Part shown: in pieces, positions 45,701 to 58,599 of the stretch
Numbering within the stretch: the stretch's first letter is position 1
Layout: each line of letters starts with the position of its first letter
Source: Gnetum montanum
Taxonomy: Eukaryota; Streptophyta; Gnetopsida; Gnetales; Gnetaceae
Assembly (NCBI GenBank): GCA_015680685.1
Contig: MNCI01001365.1
Span: 87,032 to 151,031 of the forward strand
Length of the DNA stretch: 64,000 nucleotides
Reading direction: 5' to 3'
Program-made: the position numbers and the translations under genes
Notes under the pieces: model-generated
What the model was told of the DNA's origin: nothing
Databases searched by the model: none
The model's input: the letters and a program-made list of their open reading frames with translations, nothing else

Positions 45701-47470
45701 ATTATTTATAAAAATGACCCATGGTGCTAGGGAATGTGAATAGGTTAGAGGTTCTTTGGAAAGGAACCCCATCACCAATAACATCAAAGCATGTACAAAG
45801 TAACAAACCATCACTATCATCACTATCGTCACTATGGAAATCCTCACAGTGAGGGATCTAGTTTAAAGAATGTCAATAAGAAAGTCAAATTACATTCTAC
45901 AATGACTATAGACTACGAGGTGATATCTAATAAAATAAAAAACTTCAATCTAATTTTATCTAGAGAGTAGTATATTAGATATGTGGCTCAACATTATTAG
46001 TATGATCTAACTATGGCCATGGAGTATATGATCTAACTATGGCCATGGAGTTGGTGAAGTCTAGAAATGATACAAATTTGGAGAAGTCTATCTTGGTACT
46101 ATTTATTAAGCTTGCAATGTTAAAAAATGATGTAGTCGTGGATAATTTTATCAGGATCTACAACAATGACTAATTAATTTATTAATCTAGGAAAACATGG
46201 AGATTTTTCAAATTCCAGAAGAGGTTCTTATAGTTTTCTTCTAGATGGTAAAAACTAATTATGCTTTGAAGAAGGTTACATTCCCTAGGCACTAGTTATT
46301 AGAGTTTTTTATGATGAAGCTAAATGGAAAAAAGCCTATACCATTACCATCATGAGGATTCTTATTTCATAGCTTAAGATGACATACTCTAGATTGATAG
46401 ATATCATTACTTCTTGCGTTACTATGAAGGATAGAAAGAATGCTATCTCTGATCATTTGTTGTGTCTATCTACATTAGATTAATTATCAATTTTGAAGAT
46501 GAAGATGAAGGAGTAGGTACTATCCTGCTATACACGTTCATCTCCTCACTTCTCTTTTAGCTACTTTCTTCTCACATTTATTAAAGTGTTCAATCATTTT
46601 AATATTTTACATGCCACCATGATGGTGAAGAGTAAAAATAAAGAGTTAGTTTCACAATTGTTCATTGAAGCCTTCTGAGAGCTTGAGAAGACCACCATGA
46701 AGATTCTAAAAATCAAATAGACTTTTGATCTCTAGTCTCAGGGGTGAAGCAATATTCAATTAGATTATTCAAATCCATATATAGTGTATGTAGTGATGCA
46801 ATATTGTAGGTTTTAGAATAAGGTTATTCTTATAGAAATAACCATAAATTTCTTCAAGATATTAGTAGAGAAGAGTCTCATGAAAGAGAAGTTGTATAAT
46901 AAAGTTGCATGAAAAGATTTTAAAAATTTGAATGTAGATGACTTTCTAGCAGTGATCAAAGACATGGTGAATAAAGACCTCTGTTGACTTTCAAAAATAA
47001 ACTTTTTTGCAATGAGTAATGATTTGTTATATGACTTGATGTACATGAATTACACTACAGTGGGGCATTTTTAAGAACAAAATCCTACAATGCAATGCTA
47101 AGAAATGATGAAGTTGTTCTTGATGCAACTTTAGCATAAAATGAGATTTTAAATAAACATTTGACATTTGCTATCAAGAATAGAAAAAATAGGTCAAACC
47201 TTTTACAAAGTTCAAAGGAAAGGTTGAGGGTGCACTAAGGGTTGCTAAAAGATAATCACAAGAATTAGCTAACAAAAAAGGGATACTATGGCATTCAAAA
47301 CTGATGTAAAACTCCCAAGGAGGATGTTTAATAATATAGAGTTAGAGGATAAAAAGTTAATAATGCAAAAAAAGACCTTTAAACTTGATAGAGGTCCCAC
47401 TAGTTCTAGACCAATGGGATATATCATATAAATCATAGTGTCATATGGTTGTAAGCTCTGAAGAAAATGT
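45700..47470 (+). pseudogene. Decayed coding DNA of unknown family
   Basis: The plus strand holds many interrupted protein-like stretches: MAMELVKSRNDTNLEKSILV, FIKLAMLKNDVVVDNFIRIY, RVFYDEAKWKKAYTITIMRI, MVKSKNKELVSQLFIEAF and NVDDFLAVIKDMVNKD. Stops between them are mostly TAG, as in the other decayed genes here. A 26-nt local duplication (TATGATCTAACTATGGCCAT and on) sits at about 45998-46050. I cannot assign a function. Confidence 0.4.
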
Positions 47471-48000
47471 TGATTGGATTGCTAAGAACACTTGTGTATA
47501 TCATTGCATTAAAGAAATATAAAAAATATTCTAATATATATAATACAATTGAAAACTTGCATTACCATGGTATGAGATAAAAAATTTATTTATGATTTTA
47601 TGTTTTATAATTTGTTATGGTTTTTAGAATTATAAAGAACAAGGAAATAATAAACACACATGCATCACAATTCCTTTTGACAATAGGTGCAACACCACAC
47701 TCGAATTGCAATAAATTGACTCTTAGACACAACCTTAATAGTCCGACACCATGTCATTCAGTCATGACCTCTTTGGGCAAGCACGAATCATCACAGCTTA
47801 AGAAAATAAGAATTAAATAAATATTTTTATTATTTTTAGTGGTTTATTCTTTTTAGTATTTTAGTGTTTAAGGAATCAATGGTAAAATAAGGGAAAATCA
47901 TAAGCTTTATTCACCGCACAAACATTGGACTCTACATTGACCAAATAGTTCTAAGCTATGTAAGTAAGGTAGCACTTTGATAGAGTCTAGTTGTACTTAT
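47471..48000. other. Flank of E4, no gene seen
   Basis: AT-rich, with one open frame (47617-47820) lacking recognisable content. ATAAG (47996-48000) directly borders the E4 LTR on its 3' side. Confidence 0.4.
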
Positions 48001-48833
48001 TAATGAGCGATGAGTAAACCCTACACCCAACCATACGAATTACTAAGCGTTCACGCACGATCCAGTCAAATTCCATGAACTTATAGCCTTCTAAGTACAC
48101 TAGTTTCTATGAAGTGAAACTAATTGTTATCTTCCTAGTTACACCTGTGAAATGCAAAGGTATGGTTAAGTGCAACTAAGGCATATGATTTTTATCATTT
48201 TTATGTTTTATGTTCTAAGTTTCCTAAGAATACATAATGATGAATAAAATAATTAAATTGCTAATTTAATCTAACTAGCTTCACCTAACTAATCCTAACA
48301 TAAGTATTTATTCCCACTTTTCATACACATCCTGAACATGTTTAATGCTATTAGGTTACCAAATGCTAAGCATTATTGGGATTACCAAGCACTAAGCATA
48401 TGCTTGAAGTGGTCGTGCTTATGTGCTTACTTAATTGCTATTTAATTTAGCTTAATTGATCACTTAATTACTTAAAGCATTAATGGAAATTGCATAAAAC
48501 ATGAAATTCATAAATAAACAATTAATCTATTTCAAAGTGCTACAAGGTTTATCAGAAAGCTCATATTTATTACCCCACACACTGCTGTGCTCAGATATAA
48601 TAGGGCTCAAATAAAGATCCGTACACTCTTTAACTCCTTTTGCAGGCACTTAGAAAAATATTCTAACTTTGAAGCAAGAAAATTGCAAGAGCTTCACTGT
48701 AACTATGACAAAAGATGCCATAAACATAGTGGGTAAGCACGTATTTATAGGCAAAAATAGACATTGCATTAACAAGGCCACATCAATGCATCAAATCCCA
48801 TGTTGATGAAACCCAAGAAAACATGACTCATCA
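48001..48833 (-). repeat. E4 3' LTR
   Basis: 833 bp on the minus strand from TGATGAGTCATG to CGCTCATTA (terminal CA mutated to TA). TATA box CCTATAAATACG near 48755. Its U3 differs from those of E1, E5 and E6, indicating a separate subfamily. Confidence 0.88.
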
Positions 48834-49087
48834 TACCCTAGCTATTAAATGAAAACTCATCCTTGAGTGAAAAAAAGGAGGAACAAGTTTTTTAAAGAAT
48901 TTTGGGAAGTTATGGGATTATTGACTAACTATTAACATTCAAAAACAGAAACACAAACAAACACTAAGTGCCTGAGTGTATGGATTTACAGTAATTACAA
49001 AATTTTGGTGTTCATGAAAACAAAATTGAACACTAAGACAAAAATAACAAACATAATTCCTCTAATGGTGCAAAGATGAGGAAAATT

Positions 49088-51910
49088 TCAAATGGTCTCA
49101 TGCGGTGGAGGTTCTTGAGGCTTCAAAGGACCTTCTCCTACTTTAGGCACATGCGATGGTTAAGGTGATTGTCATTGATCTGCGATAGTTGCAACTTCTG
49201 GTGGAAGATGAAAGGCATCCACCAATGCCTTCATCTTCTCCTCCTTACTCTTGGGATCATTCATAGTCCACACTGCATCACGAATGTGGGCCATTATGGG
49301 GACATCCCAAGGATAGGGTATTGCTAGGAACAACTCCTTCACATTCATGAACTAGGCAGTGAAAATTTTGCGTGCAACATCAAATGTCTTTATTGCATAT
49401 TGCATCTCTTGGTAGTCACTCATTCTCTTGGCCAAGTTCTTAGTTATAAACTGTTGATCGGTGAAGCGCTACTTCACAAAATTGAGTTCTGTATTTGCGA
49501 CCTCAAGCTTCTACTTGGTGTCTTTTTGATGCTTAAACTTAGCTTCATACACCAAGTACGAACTGGCCACCTGTTTCTCCAATTTAGACCATGGCTATTC
49601 AGTAGTTAGCATCGCTAGGTTTGCATAACAGAGATTGGAAAGCTTCATATACTCTATCATCTTCTCAATCTATAGCTCATTCATGTGGATCTCTACCTTG
49701 TTGTAGTTATTGATCCCATCAAAGATAGGTTGCTAGACATCATTTCCTTCCTTGAGCTATTGAAGGGCCTCATTAACTTTTGCCTTCACCATTTGAATAT
49801 GTTTCTCATTGATTTCTTTTTGTAGATCAACCTAATCTCTATAGTGATTTTTGACTCTCTCAAACTTGAGAGCCTCATTTTTCTAGGTAGCTACCTTTAT
49901 TGTATATTTCTAGCAAAGAGCTTGGACTTCCTCCATGGAGAGATTTTTGTTTTCGACTACTAATCTCCTTAGTTTATTTTTTAGTTTCACTAGTTTCTAC
50001 TATTGTTGATGGATGAAATCTTGCATTTGCTGCTTCTGCACATAAACATTCTACATACGATGATTTTTTGTGGTCAAAGTTACATTCTCCTGGTGAGTTT
50101 GGTCCAAAGCCTTTTAGATACTATGCATGGTGGAATTGGCCAAGAATGGGTCAAAGATCGCTATCTCCTTTATGTTCTCAACATTTTTGAGCTTGTCTTG
50201 AAGTTGTTGAAAAGCTTCATCATGGGTGAGTGTAGGGTTGAGAAATGTAGGATCAGCAAGGTAGGCTCTTAGTTTAGTAACCCCCACAGTCAAGTGTTGG
50301 TTTTAAGTTTAGGCTATTTTGATTTATCCCTCCATGATAATGCATTTACCCCTTTCTTTCAACAGCTTTGACTAGGTTGTAGTGATTATATTTAAAAGGT
50401 CAAAGACGTCCAAAATAGGTTGCCCAGTTCCCACCAGTTGGTCCAACAAGTCCTTGTGTTGGGCTATGCTCAATTTGCTGCTAACTATTCCTATAGACAT
50501 CTATACATCTTTGAATACCAAAACATCTAGTATAGATGTTGCATGTGCATTCAATGGCTTGATAATTCTATCAGTAACCACCTCTATTGCTATCTCATGC
50601 CCATGGTCCTACATCACCAAGATAGTTGTCCTATTGCCCTCCTCTAGATGCATTGAGAAAGTAGCAGCATTCTTAGAGATTTTTGGAAATTACTATTATT
50701 ATGAGAGAGATACTGTTACCTATTGGGTGCTAGGATTCGATCCACGACAACTACTTTCTTTGGGCTAAGAAAATTGGCCTACCTCTCTCCATCTAGTTAA
50801 TGGTTTGAGCCACTTTGTTGAGGTGACTCATTCCTGGATGATACATAGATGGATCACCACCACTCGTTCTTGGTTGCTACTCCTACTCATGCAAGAGGTG
50901 CTCTTGGATCTCATGCATTCATTCAAGGAAAATGTAGGACTCTGATGTTATTTCATGAGTGAGTGGTGGAGGTGGTGGTTGTTGCTCCTCTTCCTTGATT
51001 GTGGCAGGGGTCTTGTCTTTCATCATTTCTACCTAAGAGGCAAAAGGAGCATGCTTGATTGCATCATTGGTGTAGCAAACTATTTCTACCCTTTTGCATA
51101 GTTTTCTAATAAGGCAGGGAAAGGGGAAGGCTTTCCTTTCATGTTTTTTTTTTCCTTAAATTTCTTCTCTATCTCAAAATAGATTAGTTATGGAAGGTTC
51201 ATAGAGAATTTTCAACTCAACGCAGCACACACATGGGTAGAACAAATAGTCACCTTATTAGGCCTTATTGTCAGATTGAGGTGATAGGTTGCTATCTTGA
51301 AATATATATGCTCTGCCAAGGTGAGTGCATCATATTTCTTGTGGTCCACTCCATAACATTGCTGGGTCCACTCCTTCTTTGCCTCTGGGTCTTCTTGTGT
51401 GAAGATCTTTGTTAAATTTGTTCCAATATCAAGTAACCTAAGGGTCTGCATAATACCCTCCACCACTTGCCTACCATTGTAGAAGAGATATGTCTCCCCC
51501 ATGTACCATTCTCTATTGGAAGTGATGATTGGCCATATGGGAGAGTTTGACAACTGCTTCTTGACTTCTACTAGAGCATGTTCTAAGAATGGTCCAAAGT
51601 TCAATTCTTGGAGAATTGAGCATTGTATGTCATGAGCCTTGAGCTAATCAAGGCAGGCTTGAGTCAATGTGACCTTAAGTCTTGGCACCAGTCCTAGTGC
51701 CTCATCTCGATGGGATTGTTTAGTTACAACCACTTCCTTAGGAATCTATTGAACAAATTCCATTTTGGACGTCTCCCAAAGGGATCCTGTTGCATGAGTT
51801 TCTACTAACTATTCTTGGGCTTGTTCTTGCTGATCTCTTCTAGCTCTAGGTCATTTGTCCCTTGGTTGGGATGATCCTCCTTCCTATGGGTGTTTCAATC
51901 TAGGTGCCAT
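49088..51910 (-). pseudogene. E4 accessory reading frame (relative of the E1 frame)
   Basis: The start MAPRLKHP follows GTTATGATTATAG, a splice-acceptor-like end as in E1. N-terminal domain: VTLTQACLD, LNFGPFLEHALVEVKKQL, NSPIWPIITSNREWYMGETY, QQCYGVDHKKYDALTLAEHI and PNKVTICSTHVCAALS (open 51604-51212). The middle is interrupted but rich in Glu, Lys and Gln (about 50300-49400). C-terminal: VKELFLAIPYPWDVPIMAHI and NDPKSKEEKMKALVDAFHLP, then TGA at 49090-49088. The ends align residue by residue with E1, so both ends of the protein are conserved between two independently inserted elements. Many TAG stops; not functional. Confidence 0.78.
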
Positions 51911-52050
51911 CTATAATCATAACATGTCCAAGGATTAGCACTTAATGTGTAACTTTGAAACATTTGAAATACCTTATCTCTTAGGGTAGTTACACTTAGC
52001 TAAGTTGTGATCATGGCCAATTTGATTATTTTAATATTATTTTTTATTAT

Positions 52051-52895
52051 TGATGAGTGGTGAGGTACCCCTGTGCTCAACCATATGAATATGAGTGTTA
52101 CATGTAATCCGGTCGAACTCCAAGGACTAAGTGCTTATGCACCTCCACAGAACAAGGATGGGTTAGGCAATCGTTGTCTTCCTAAGCTTACTTGTATGGC
52201 ATGATTGTATGGTTAAGTAAACATGAGGTATATGATTTTTATGCTTTTTATGTTTTATGTCCTAGTGCTAAAGAGGGAAGAAGTGAATTAATTGAATGAC
52301 TAATTTAAATTAACTAATCAACTAGGTCCTAACTAGTCCTAACACTAGCATTCGTTCTCACTTTCTGTACACATCCTGAACTAGTGCAACACTACTAGGA
52401 TTACCAAATGCTAATCATTACTTGGTTACCAAGTGTTCCACGCATGCTCGAAGTGGTCGTACTGAGTGTGCTTACTTGTGAAAATTAACAAATCAATAAA
52501 AGCAACATTAATTAACTAATGAAAGTATTAAAGAACTATAAATAACATTAAGGGTGAGAGATAAGCTATTCTGAATGCTGCAAGGTTTATCACAAAGTTT
52601 GTATTTATTTCTGGATACAAGGTATGCTTAGGTACACAATGCTTGAATAAAGACTTGTTCACTTTATGATGCCTACTGCAGGCACTTAGAAATAACTCTA
52701 ACTCTAAGAGGGAGAAATTGCAAGAGTTTGGATAAGGGACTAAGAACTAGTTGCCAAACCAAGTGCACCTGCCTCTTATTTATAGGCAACGAGATAGGTC
52801 TTGATATCGGATGTCCAATATCACATGGCAGGATTTGATATCGCGAACTTGACATCACGGCTTCAATATCATGGCCTCGATATTTTGGCTCATCA
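52051..52895 (-). repeat. E5 3' LTR
   Basis: 845 bp on the minus strand, TGATGAGCCAAAATATCGAG to CACTCATCA. U3 has repeated GATATC/GATATT motifs and a TATA box GCCTATAAATAAG near 52785. Preceded (minus) by the polypurine tract TTGTGGGGGTA. Confidence 0.9.
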
Positions 52896-54694
52896 TACCC
52901 CCACAACTGAATGAAAACTCATCCTCGAGTTCCTTACAAAATATTAGGAAGGTATGGAACTATTGACTGAACGACAACTGACGATGACATGGGATGATAG
53001 ACTCAAAGTCCCCATGGAACAAATCGACAAATATATTACAACATTGGTGTTCATGCCCATTGTGGTGAACACTGTATATAGATGACATCTAGACCCTGAT
53101 TAGATAGCTTGAAGAGAGAGAGAGAAAGAGAAAATGAGGCATGTTGCTGCCGATGTCAAAACTGTGCACATCATTGGTCATCCATAGCCACATGTCCAAA
53201 CTTGTTCCTTGCATAAACACTCTAGCTCTAGTCAATCCTGAGTGCTCTTTCTTATCCCAGTCCATTATTTGTGTAATCTCCATTTGCACAAACAACACAC
53301 TCATGGATTAGCAAGGGTAGATAAAACCTAATGTAGCTGATACCTTACCTTGATATAAAGCACATTGGCTAGGTTGTGGGTATGGCAGATACTGGGTTAG
53401 AGGTTTATGAGTGATAACTACCCAAGCTGTAGGGGTAAGATAATTATGGAATGGAAAAAATTGTGACAGGGCCCCCATGACTAAGAGTGAACCTCCAGTA
53501 GCAATAGGGTGGAAAACTTTAAAGAATAAGAAGGATAAGAGAAATAACAATGGTGAAGCCAATAAAACAAAAGCAAAAGCAAATGTCATTGATGGGGTGA
53601 ATGAGAAATAGTTGATTGCATGAAATGTTGAAGGGAACGAGCTTAACAATTGCACCAAAAAGGAATGTTAGTGGGTCCTTCCCAAAGCAAGCTCATGCCT
53701 TGAATGCCCTGACAAACCTACAAACCAAAGAGTCCGTAGGCTCTCGGAATGACATATGGGAACAAAGGTTAAGAACTTACCCACAAGAGTTTTATCGAAT
53801 ACTAACAATGTATCAACCAAGATATAGACTCATCATAAAACTGGCAATGAGGTGGAATGTGAAAAGCAATATTGAAAGAGAGGAGAGAATGGGATGGAGT
53901 CCAAAAATCAAGGCAGTGTAAAGTCCCTTGTGTAATATGTGGTTAAGTTGACTTAATAAAATTCTATCCAAATCTAGATTCAACTATCCACATCCAGTGA
54001 CCTCGCATCAACACACTTCACCAACCCATCCTCTCGAAGTAACAAGAATACATCCACAAAGTCACAACCATTCCAACAAGAGAAAGATAGAGTAGTAGGA
54101 AGTGAGAAAGGGCCTTAGTTAGAGGGAACCTTTAGGCATGGGTAATATGTCTTTCCAATGCCATAACTAGTGCTTGTAGCCCATGTTTCTTTATTATGTC
54201 TAAGGGGTGTGCTTTGAATTATCACTAGTTGTTTTTTGTGAGAACCACACCATGCAAATACTTATTTGATTTAGTCAACTTCCTAATATATTAGTGAATA
54301 GCAGAATGGCAGAGGACTTTATGAAAAACATCCAAGTACCTAAGAGAATAGCCAATACAAATGCGTTGAATCCCCTTGAGGTCACACACTTTTCCATCCA
54401 TTTGAATCTTTCCTTAGTTCAAAGAGTATTAAGGCACCAATTCATTAATAAGTTTACTTTGAAAAAGGATAGTACATTTCCAAAACAAGGGAGATCATAG
54501 AGTTGCATGGATAATTGGGTGACATGGACTTATTGCCTATTTTATCAAAAGAAACCATATCTTAGCATCAACATTGAAAGTCAAAGGTAAAAACAAAACA
54601 TTAGCAATGAATACTTATTATAATACAACCCACCATTGTGAGCACTTATTACGTGATGAATAAGAATAAATCAAACAAAGAAATAGTAAAAATG
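52896..54694 (-). other. E5 spacer (distal part)
   Basis: Collinear with 55500-57250 of E6 (for example AATAAGTGCTC...AATGGTGG and the block around 53920-54050 against 56500-56630). Contains one hairpin and a short GA-rich tract near 53108-53130. Open frames at 53308-53658 and 53616-53921 are not conserved in the E6 spacer as proteins. Confidence 0.75.
54206..54251 (-). other. Conserved spacer hairpin, E5
   Basis: On the minus strand GGTGTG with CACACC, and TTCTCAC with GTGATAA (one mismatch). Confidence 0.72.
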
Positions 54695-54699
54695 CAAAT

Positions 54700-55499
54700 T
54701 GATGAGTGGTGAGGTACCCCTACACTCAACCATACGAATATGAGCGTTTCACGCATGATTCGGTCGAACTCCAAGGACTAAGTGCTTACGCGCCTTAATG
54801 GAACACTTAAGGTTAATCAATCGCTGTCTTCCCAAACTTACTTGTATTGTCACGGTTGTATGGTTAAGTAAGCTTGAGGTATATGATTTTTATGAATTTT
54901 ATCTTTTTAATGTCTTAAGCTAATAGGGGAAGGTGAAGAGAACTAAGTGACTAGCTTACGTTAACTATTCACTAACTAAGTTCTAATTATTCCTAACACT
55001 AGTATTCATTCCCACTTTCTGCACACATCCTGAACCAGTGCAACGTTGCTGGTATTACCAAACGCTAATCATTACTGGGTTACCAAGCGTTGCACACATG
55101 CTCGAAGTGGTCATACTAAGTGTACTTAACTAGGAGAGTCAAGGGTTGAGAGAGAGATTAATTAACTAGGAAATAATTTAAACATTCAACAATAATTAAT
55201 TACTATTTAGCTTAATCTATATGCTGCAAGGTTTATTATAAAGTTCGTCTTTATTGCAGTACACAAATGTGTGCTCACGTACAAATTGCTCGAATAAAGA
55301 TCCGTTCACTCTATGACTCCTACTGCGGGCACACAGGATTTATTCTAACTCTGGAATGGTAAAACTACAAGAGTTTAGCTAAGGGTCTAAGTCTAACTAT
55401 CTTGAACAAGGGAAGCCACCTCTTATTTATAGAAGATGAGGTAGGACGTGATATCATGTGGTGGTTGCGATATCGCGTACGTGATATCATGGCTCATCA
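54700..55499 (-). repeat. E6 3' LTR
   Basis: 800 bp on the minus strand, TGATGAGCCATGATATCACG to CACTCATCA. U3 has CGATATCG-type palindromes. TATA box in TCTATAAATAAGAGG near 55430. Preceded by the polypurine tract CATGGGGGTA. Confidence 0.93.
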
Positions 55500-57500
55500 T
55501 ACCCCCATGATTGAATGAAAACTCATCCTCGAGTTCCTTACAAAATATTGGGAAGGTATGGGATATTGACTTGAATGACAACTAATGGTGAATGGGATGA
55601 CGTGTGAATGGATCAATCATTACAATACATGACAATATTAGTGTTCATGACTACAAGAATGAACACTATACACATTTGACATCCGACCTTATTTGGCAGC
55701 TGAGAGAGAAGAGAGAGAGAGAGAGAGAGAAGAAAATGAAGATGTGTTGCTACCGATGCCAAAATTGCACCTTCTGTTGTCCATCCATAACCGTGCCATC
55801 AATCTTATTCCTTGCATGACTATTCCAGCACCAGTCCATCCTAAGTGTTTCCTCCAGGTCTAGTCCATTGCTGCATGATTGCTATCTTCACACACAACAC
55901 AGTCGCATATTAGCAAGGATAAGTAAATCACAATGTAGTTGATACCTTGCCTCGGTGTAAGGTCCATTGGCTGAGTTGTGATATGGCTAATACGGATTCT
56001 AGAGATATAACACTGGTGACTACCCAAGGTGTAGGGGCTAGGAGGAAATTAAAAAAATTGGACTAGGACCCCCATGACTAAGAGCGATCCTCTGGTAGCG
56101 ATAGAATGGAAAAATATAAGGAATAAGAAATATGGAGAAAAAGAAACAATCACAATGCCGATAAAATGGATTTTAGAGGTGGAAATGAACAAAATAAATG
56201 TTGATTGCAGTAATGTTTGAGGGAAAGAAGTTAATTGATGCATCAATTAGGAATGCTAGTGGGTCCTCCCCAAAGCAGGCTCATGCCCTTAATGCCTTGA
56301 CAATCCCACATTCAAAGAGTCTGTAGGCTCTGGAAATGTTATTTGGAAGCAATAGTTAAAGTCTTAACCACAAGATTTTACCAAAAAGAAAACAATGCAT
56401 GAAAAAAAATATAGACCACTAATACAACTGGAAATGAGGTGGAAAATGGAGAAAGAATGATGAGGAGAAGAGAATGGAATGGAGTCCCAAGAAAAAGGTG
56501 GTGTATAGCCCCTTGTGTATTTATGGTTAATGTGACTTAGTAGATCTCATTCCAAATCCAGCCTCAAATAATCCACATTCAATGACTTTGCATTAATACA
56601 CTTGGCTAATCTATCCACTTGAAGTAACAAGAATGCTTCAGCCAAAGAGTCACCACCATTCCAATGAAATGAGAAAGGAAAAAGTAGGAAGCGAGAGAGG
56701 GCCTTAGTTAGAGGGAACATGTTTGTTTAGTTCCATAACCAGTTCTTGTAGCCCAGGTGATTATTTTTTTTAAGGGGTGTGTTTTGAATTCTCACTGTTT
56801 TTTTTTTTGTGTGAGAACCACACCATGCAAAGACTTATTATTTTTATTAGTTCAGCTTCCCGATAATGGAGCAACGTCAGAATGGTAAGGAAAACCCAAG
56901 AAGAAAACATCCAAGCACCCAAGAGAATAGCCAGCACAAATGCATCAAATCCCCTTGAAGTCACACCCTTTTCAATCCTTGAGTTCTTCTTTAGTTTGAA
57001 AAATGCCCAGTCACCAATTCATTGATAGTTCTATTATTTAAAAAAAGGGACTATATAGTTCCAAGCCAAGAGAGACCATAGAAATTCATGGATGCATGGA
57101 TGACTTGGACTCATTTCCTGTTATATCAAAAGAACCATACCTTAGTATTAACATTATAACTTAAAGGTAAAAACCAGACATTAGCAATCAATAGAATACA
57201 GTTTATACCACCATTAGGAGCACTTATTAGCTGATGAACTTAATCAACACAAAACAAAAACAAAAAAACAAACAATCACAGAAAGAAATGAAAAAGTATC
57301 GACGATGTTGCAAAACAAAAACAAGAAAAGTTAAAGAAATTTGTAAAACAAAAATGTGCAAAACAAAAAACTTAAAAAAGGAAATGAGGGCCATAATTGA
57401 TTAGCATAGGTGGGCATCTCCCCCATGACTAAGTTGGAAGAGGGAGATCCAAAATAATGAGTGGGGTCATCCCTTCTCAGGGGTATTATGTGCACTGACC
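55500..57500 (-). other. E6 spacer
   Basis: Blocks shared with E1, E2 and E5, and one hairpin at 56777-56825. A GA-rich microsatellite (about 55705-55732) lies near the 3' LTR. No accessory frame. Confidence 0.75.
56777..56825 (-). other. Conserved spacer hairpin, E6
   Basis: On the minus strand GGTGTG with CACACC, and TTCTCAC with GTGAGAA: a full match of both stems. Confidence 0.78.
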
Positions 57501-57539
57501 ATTCTAGATTCATGGTAAGGTTTGGTCTGTTGCACATTA

Positions 57540-57550
57540 ATAAACAACAT
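57540..57550 (-). other. E6 internal deletion junction
   Basis: On the minus strand, sequence equivalent to the end of the E2 pre-RT region (GTTGGAAATTCCTAGAAAAT) passes within about 20 bp into the post-integrase tail (ATTAATGTGCAACAGACC). In E2 these points are about 2.7 kb apart. Confidence 0.7.
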
Positions 57551-57754
57551 CTTATCAGAGCACTTATTTGAATTTTCTAGGAATTTCCAACTTCCCCTAA
57601 TTCATGTTTTTAGGTTAAGGTTTGGAAGTTGGTGTCGGACCTGCTCAAGTTCATCTATGCTTTCGATGTAAGCACTAGTTATTCCCTCAGTTGGTTCCAT
57701 GAAAATTAGTGAATTATTCACTTGACTAGCTATCAGCCACTCGGTGTCTCTTTG

Positions 57755-58573
57755 TCATGTGGCTACTGCATACAGGCACTTTTGTAGGTTAAGGTCTTGT
57801 GCACACCAATTGCATGTAGGTAATGCTAAATTTTTCTCAACCCTTGATCTCTGCACGCAATGGCACCCTATGTCATTGTATGCGATGCATGGAGCTTTCT
57901 TCTTCTCGACCTTTCCAAAAGTGTTCTCCTTAGATATTTCCAGGGAAAGATCGTGGATTCCTAGGCATGCATCAATAGTACTTAGCCATGCCCTTCCCAT
58001 TTTTATTGGGAAGTCCCCTTTATCATTATTTACTTGTATCACTAGGAAATCAGCTAGGTACGACCACCCACACACTGTGGTAACGATGTCCTCCACTAGT
58101 CCCAAGGGGACAATGATGGACTGGTCAGCCAGCTCAAGTTGAATATTGCTCTTCCTTAATGGAGGCAGGTTCCAGGGTTTGTACATCTTTTGTGATATTA
58201 GGTTGACCCCAGAACCTAAGTCCAGAAGAGCTTTACATGGTTCATTCCTAGTGACTTGGAGATAGATTAGAGGGCTTCCAAGATCAGAGAATTTCATGGG
58301 AAGGTGGCCCACCTTAATCCAATTAGTAACAGCATGTGTTAACATAACCGTATGCATTGAGCTCGGTGTTTTGTTTAAAGGGAGCTCTAAAGCCTTATTT
58401 GATAGAGAGGCGTTCAGAGGTTCTACCGTTTGTGGTTGTGAGGGCTTGGTTGGACTGTTGGTTTTGAAGAAAGGTCTTCTCTTCATATGGTTGTCAGAAC
58501 CAATAGCTGGTTGAGTACTTACAACCCTTGTGGCATTGCATTGCTGCGGTTGAGTAGTGAGTTCCCCTTGCAT
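57755..58573 (-). pseudogene. E6 aspartic protease region
   Basis: A 272-codon open frame, the best preserved protease here. The core reads NEPCKALLDLGSGVNLISQK: the catalytic Asp-Ser/Thr-Gly is Asp-Leu-Gly, consistent with a TCA to TTA change against E2, and should abolish activity. The frame continues YKPWNLPPLRKSNIQLEL, IIVPLGLVEDIVTT and FPIKMGRAWLSTIDACLG, ending at the stop at 57755. It lies in phase order after gag. The upstream part (SSMHTVMLTHAVTNWIKVGH) links gag to protease. Confidence 0.88.
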
Positions 58574-58599
58574 TGTTGGAGCGGGTGGTAATGAAGCAA

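Larger units (their letters stand above)
48001..52050 (-). mobile_element. E4: 3' part of a Ty3/gypsy element with accessory frame
   Basis: On the minus strand: accessory frame (51910-49088), polypurine tract GGGTA, and the 3' LTR (48833-48001). The 5' side is cut at 52050/52051 by the 3' LTR of E5, so gag-pol of E4 lies outside this window or is lost. This arrangement is the same as the 3' third of E1. Confidence 0.8.
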
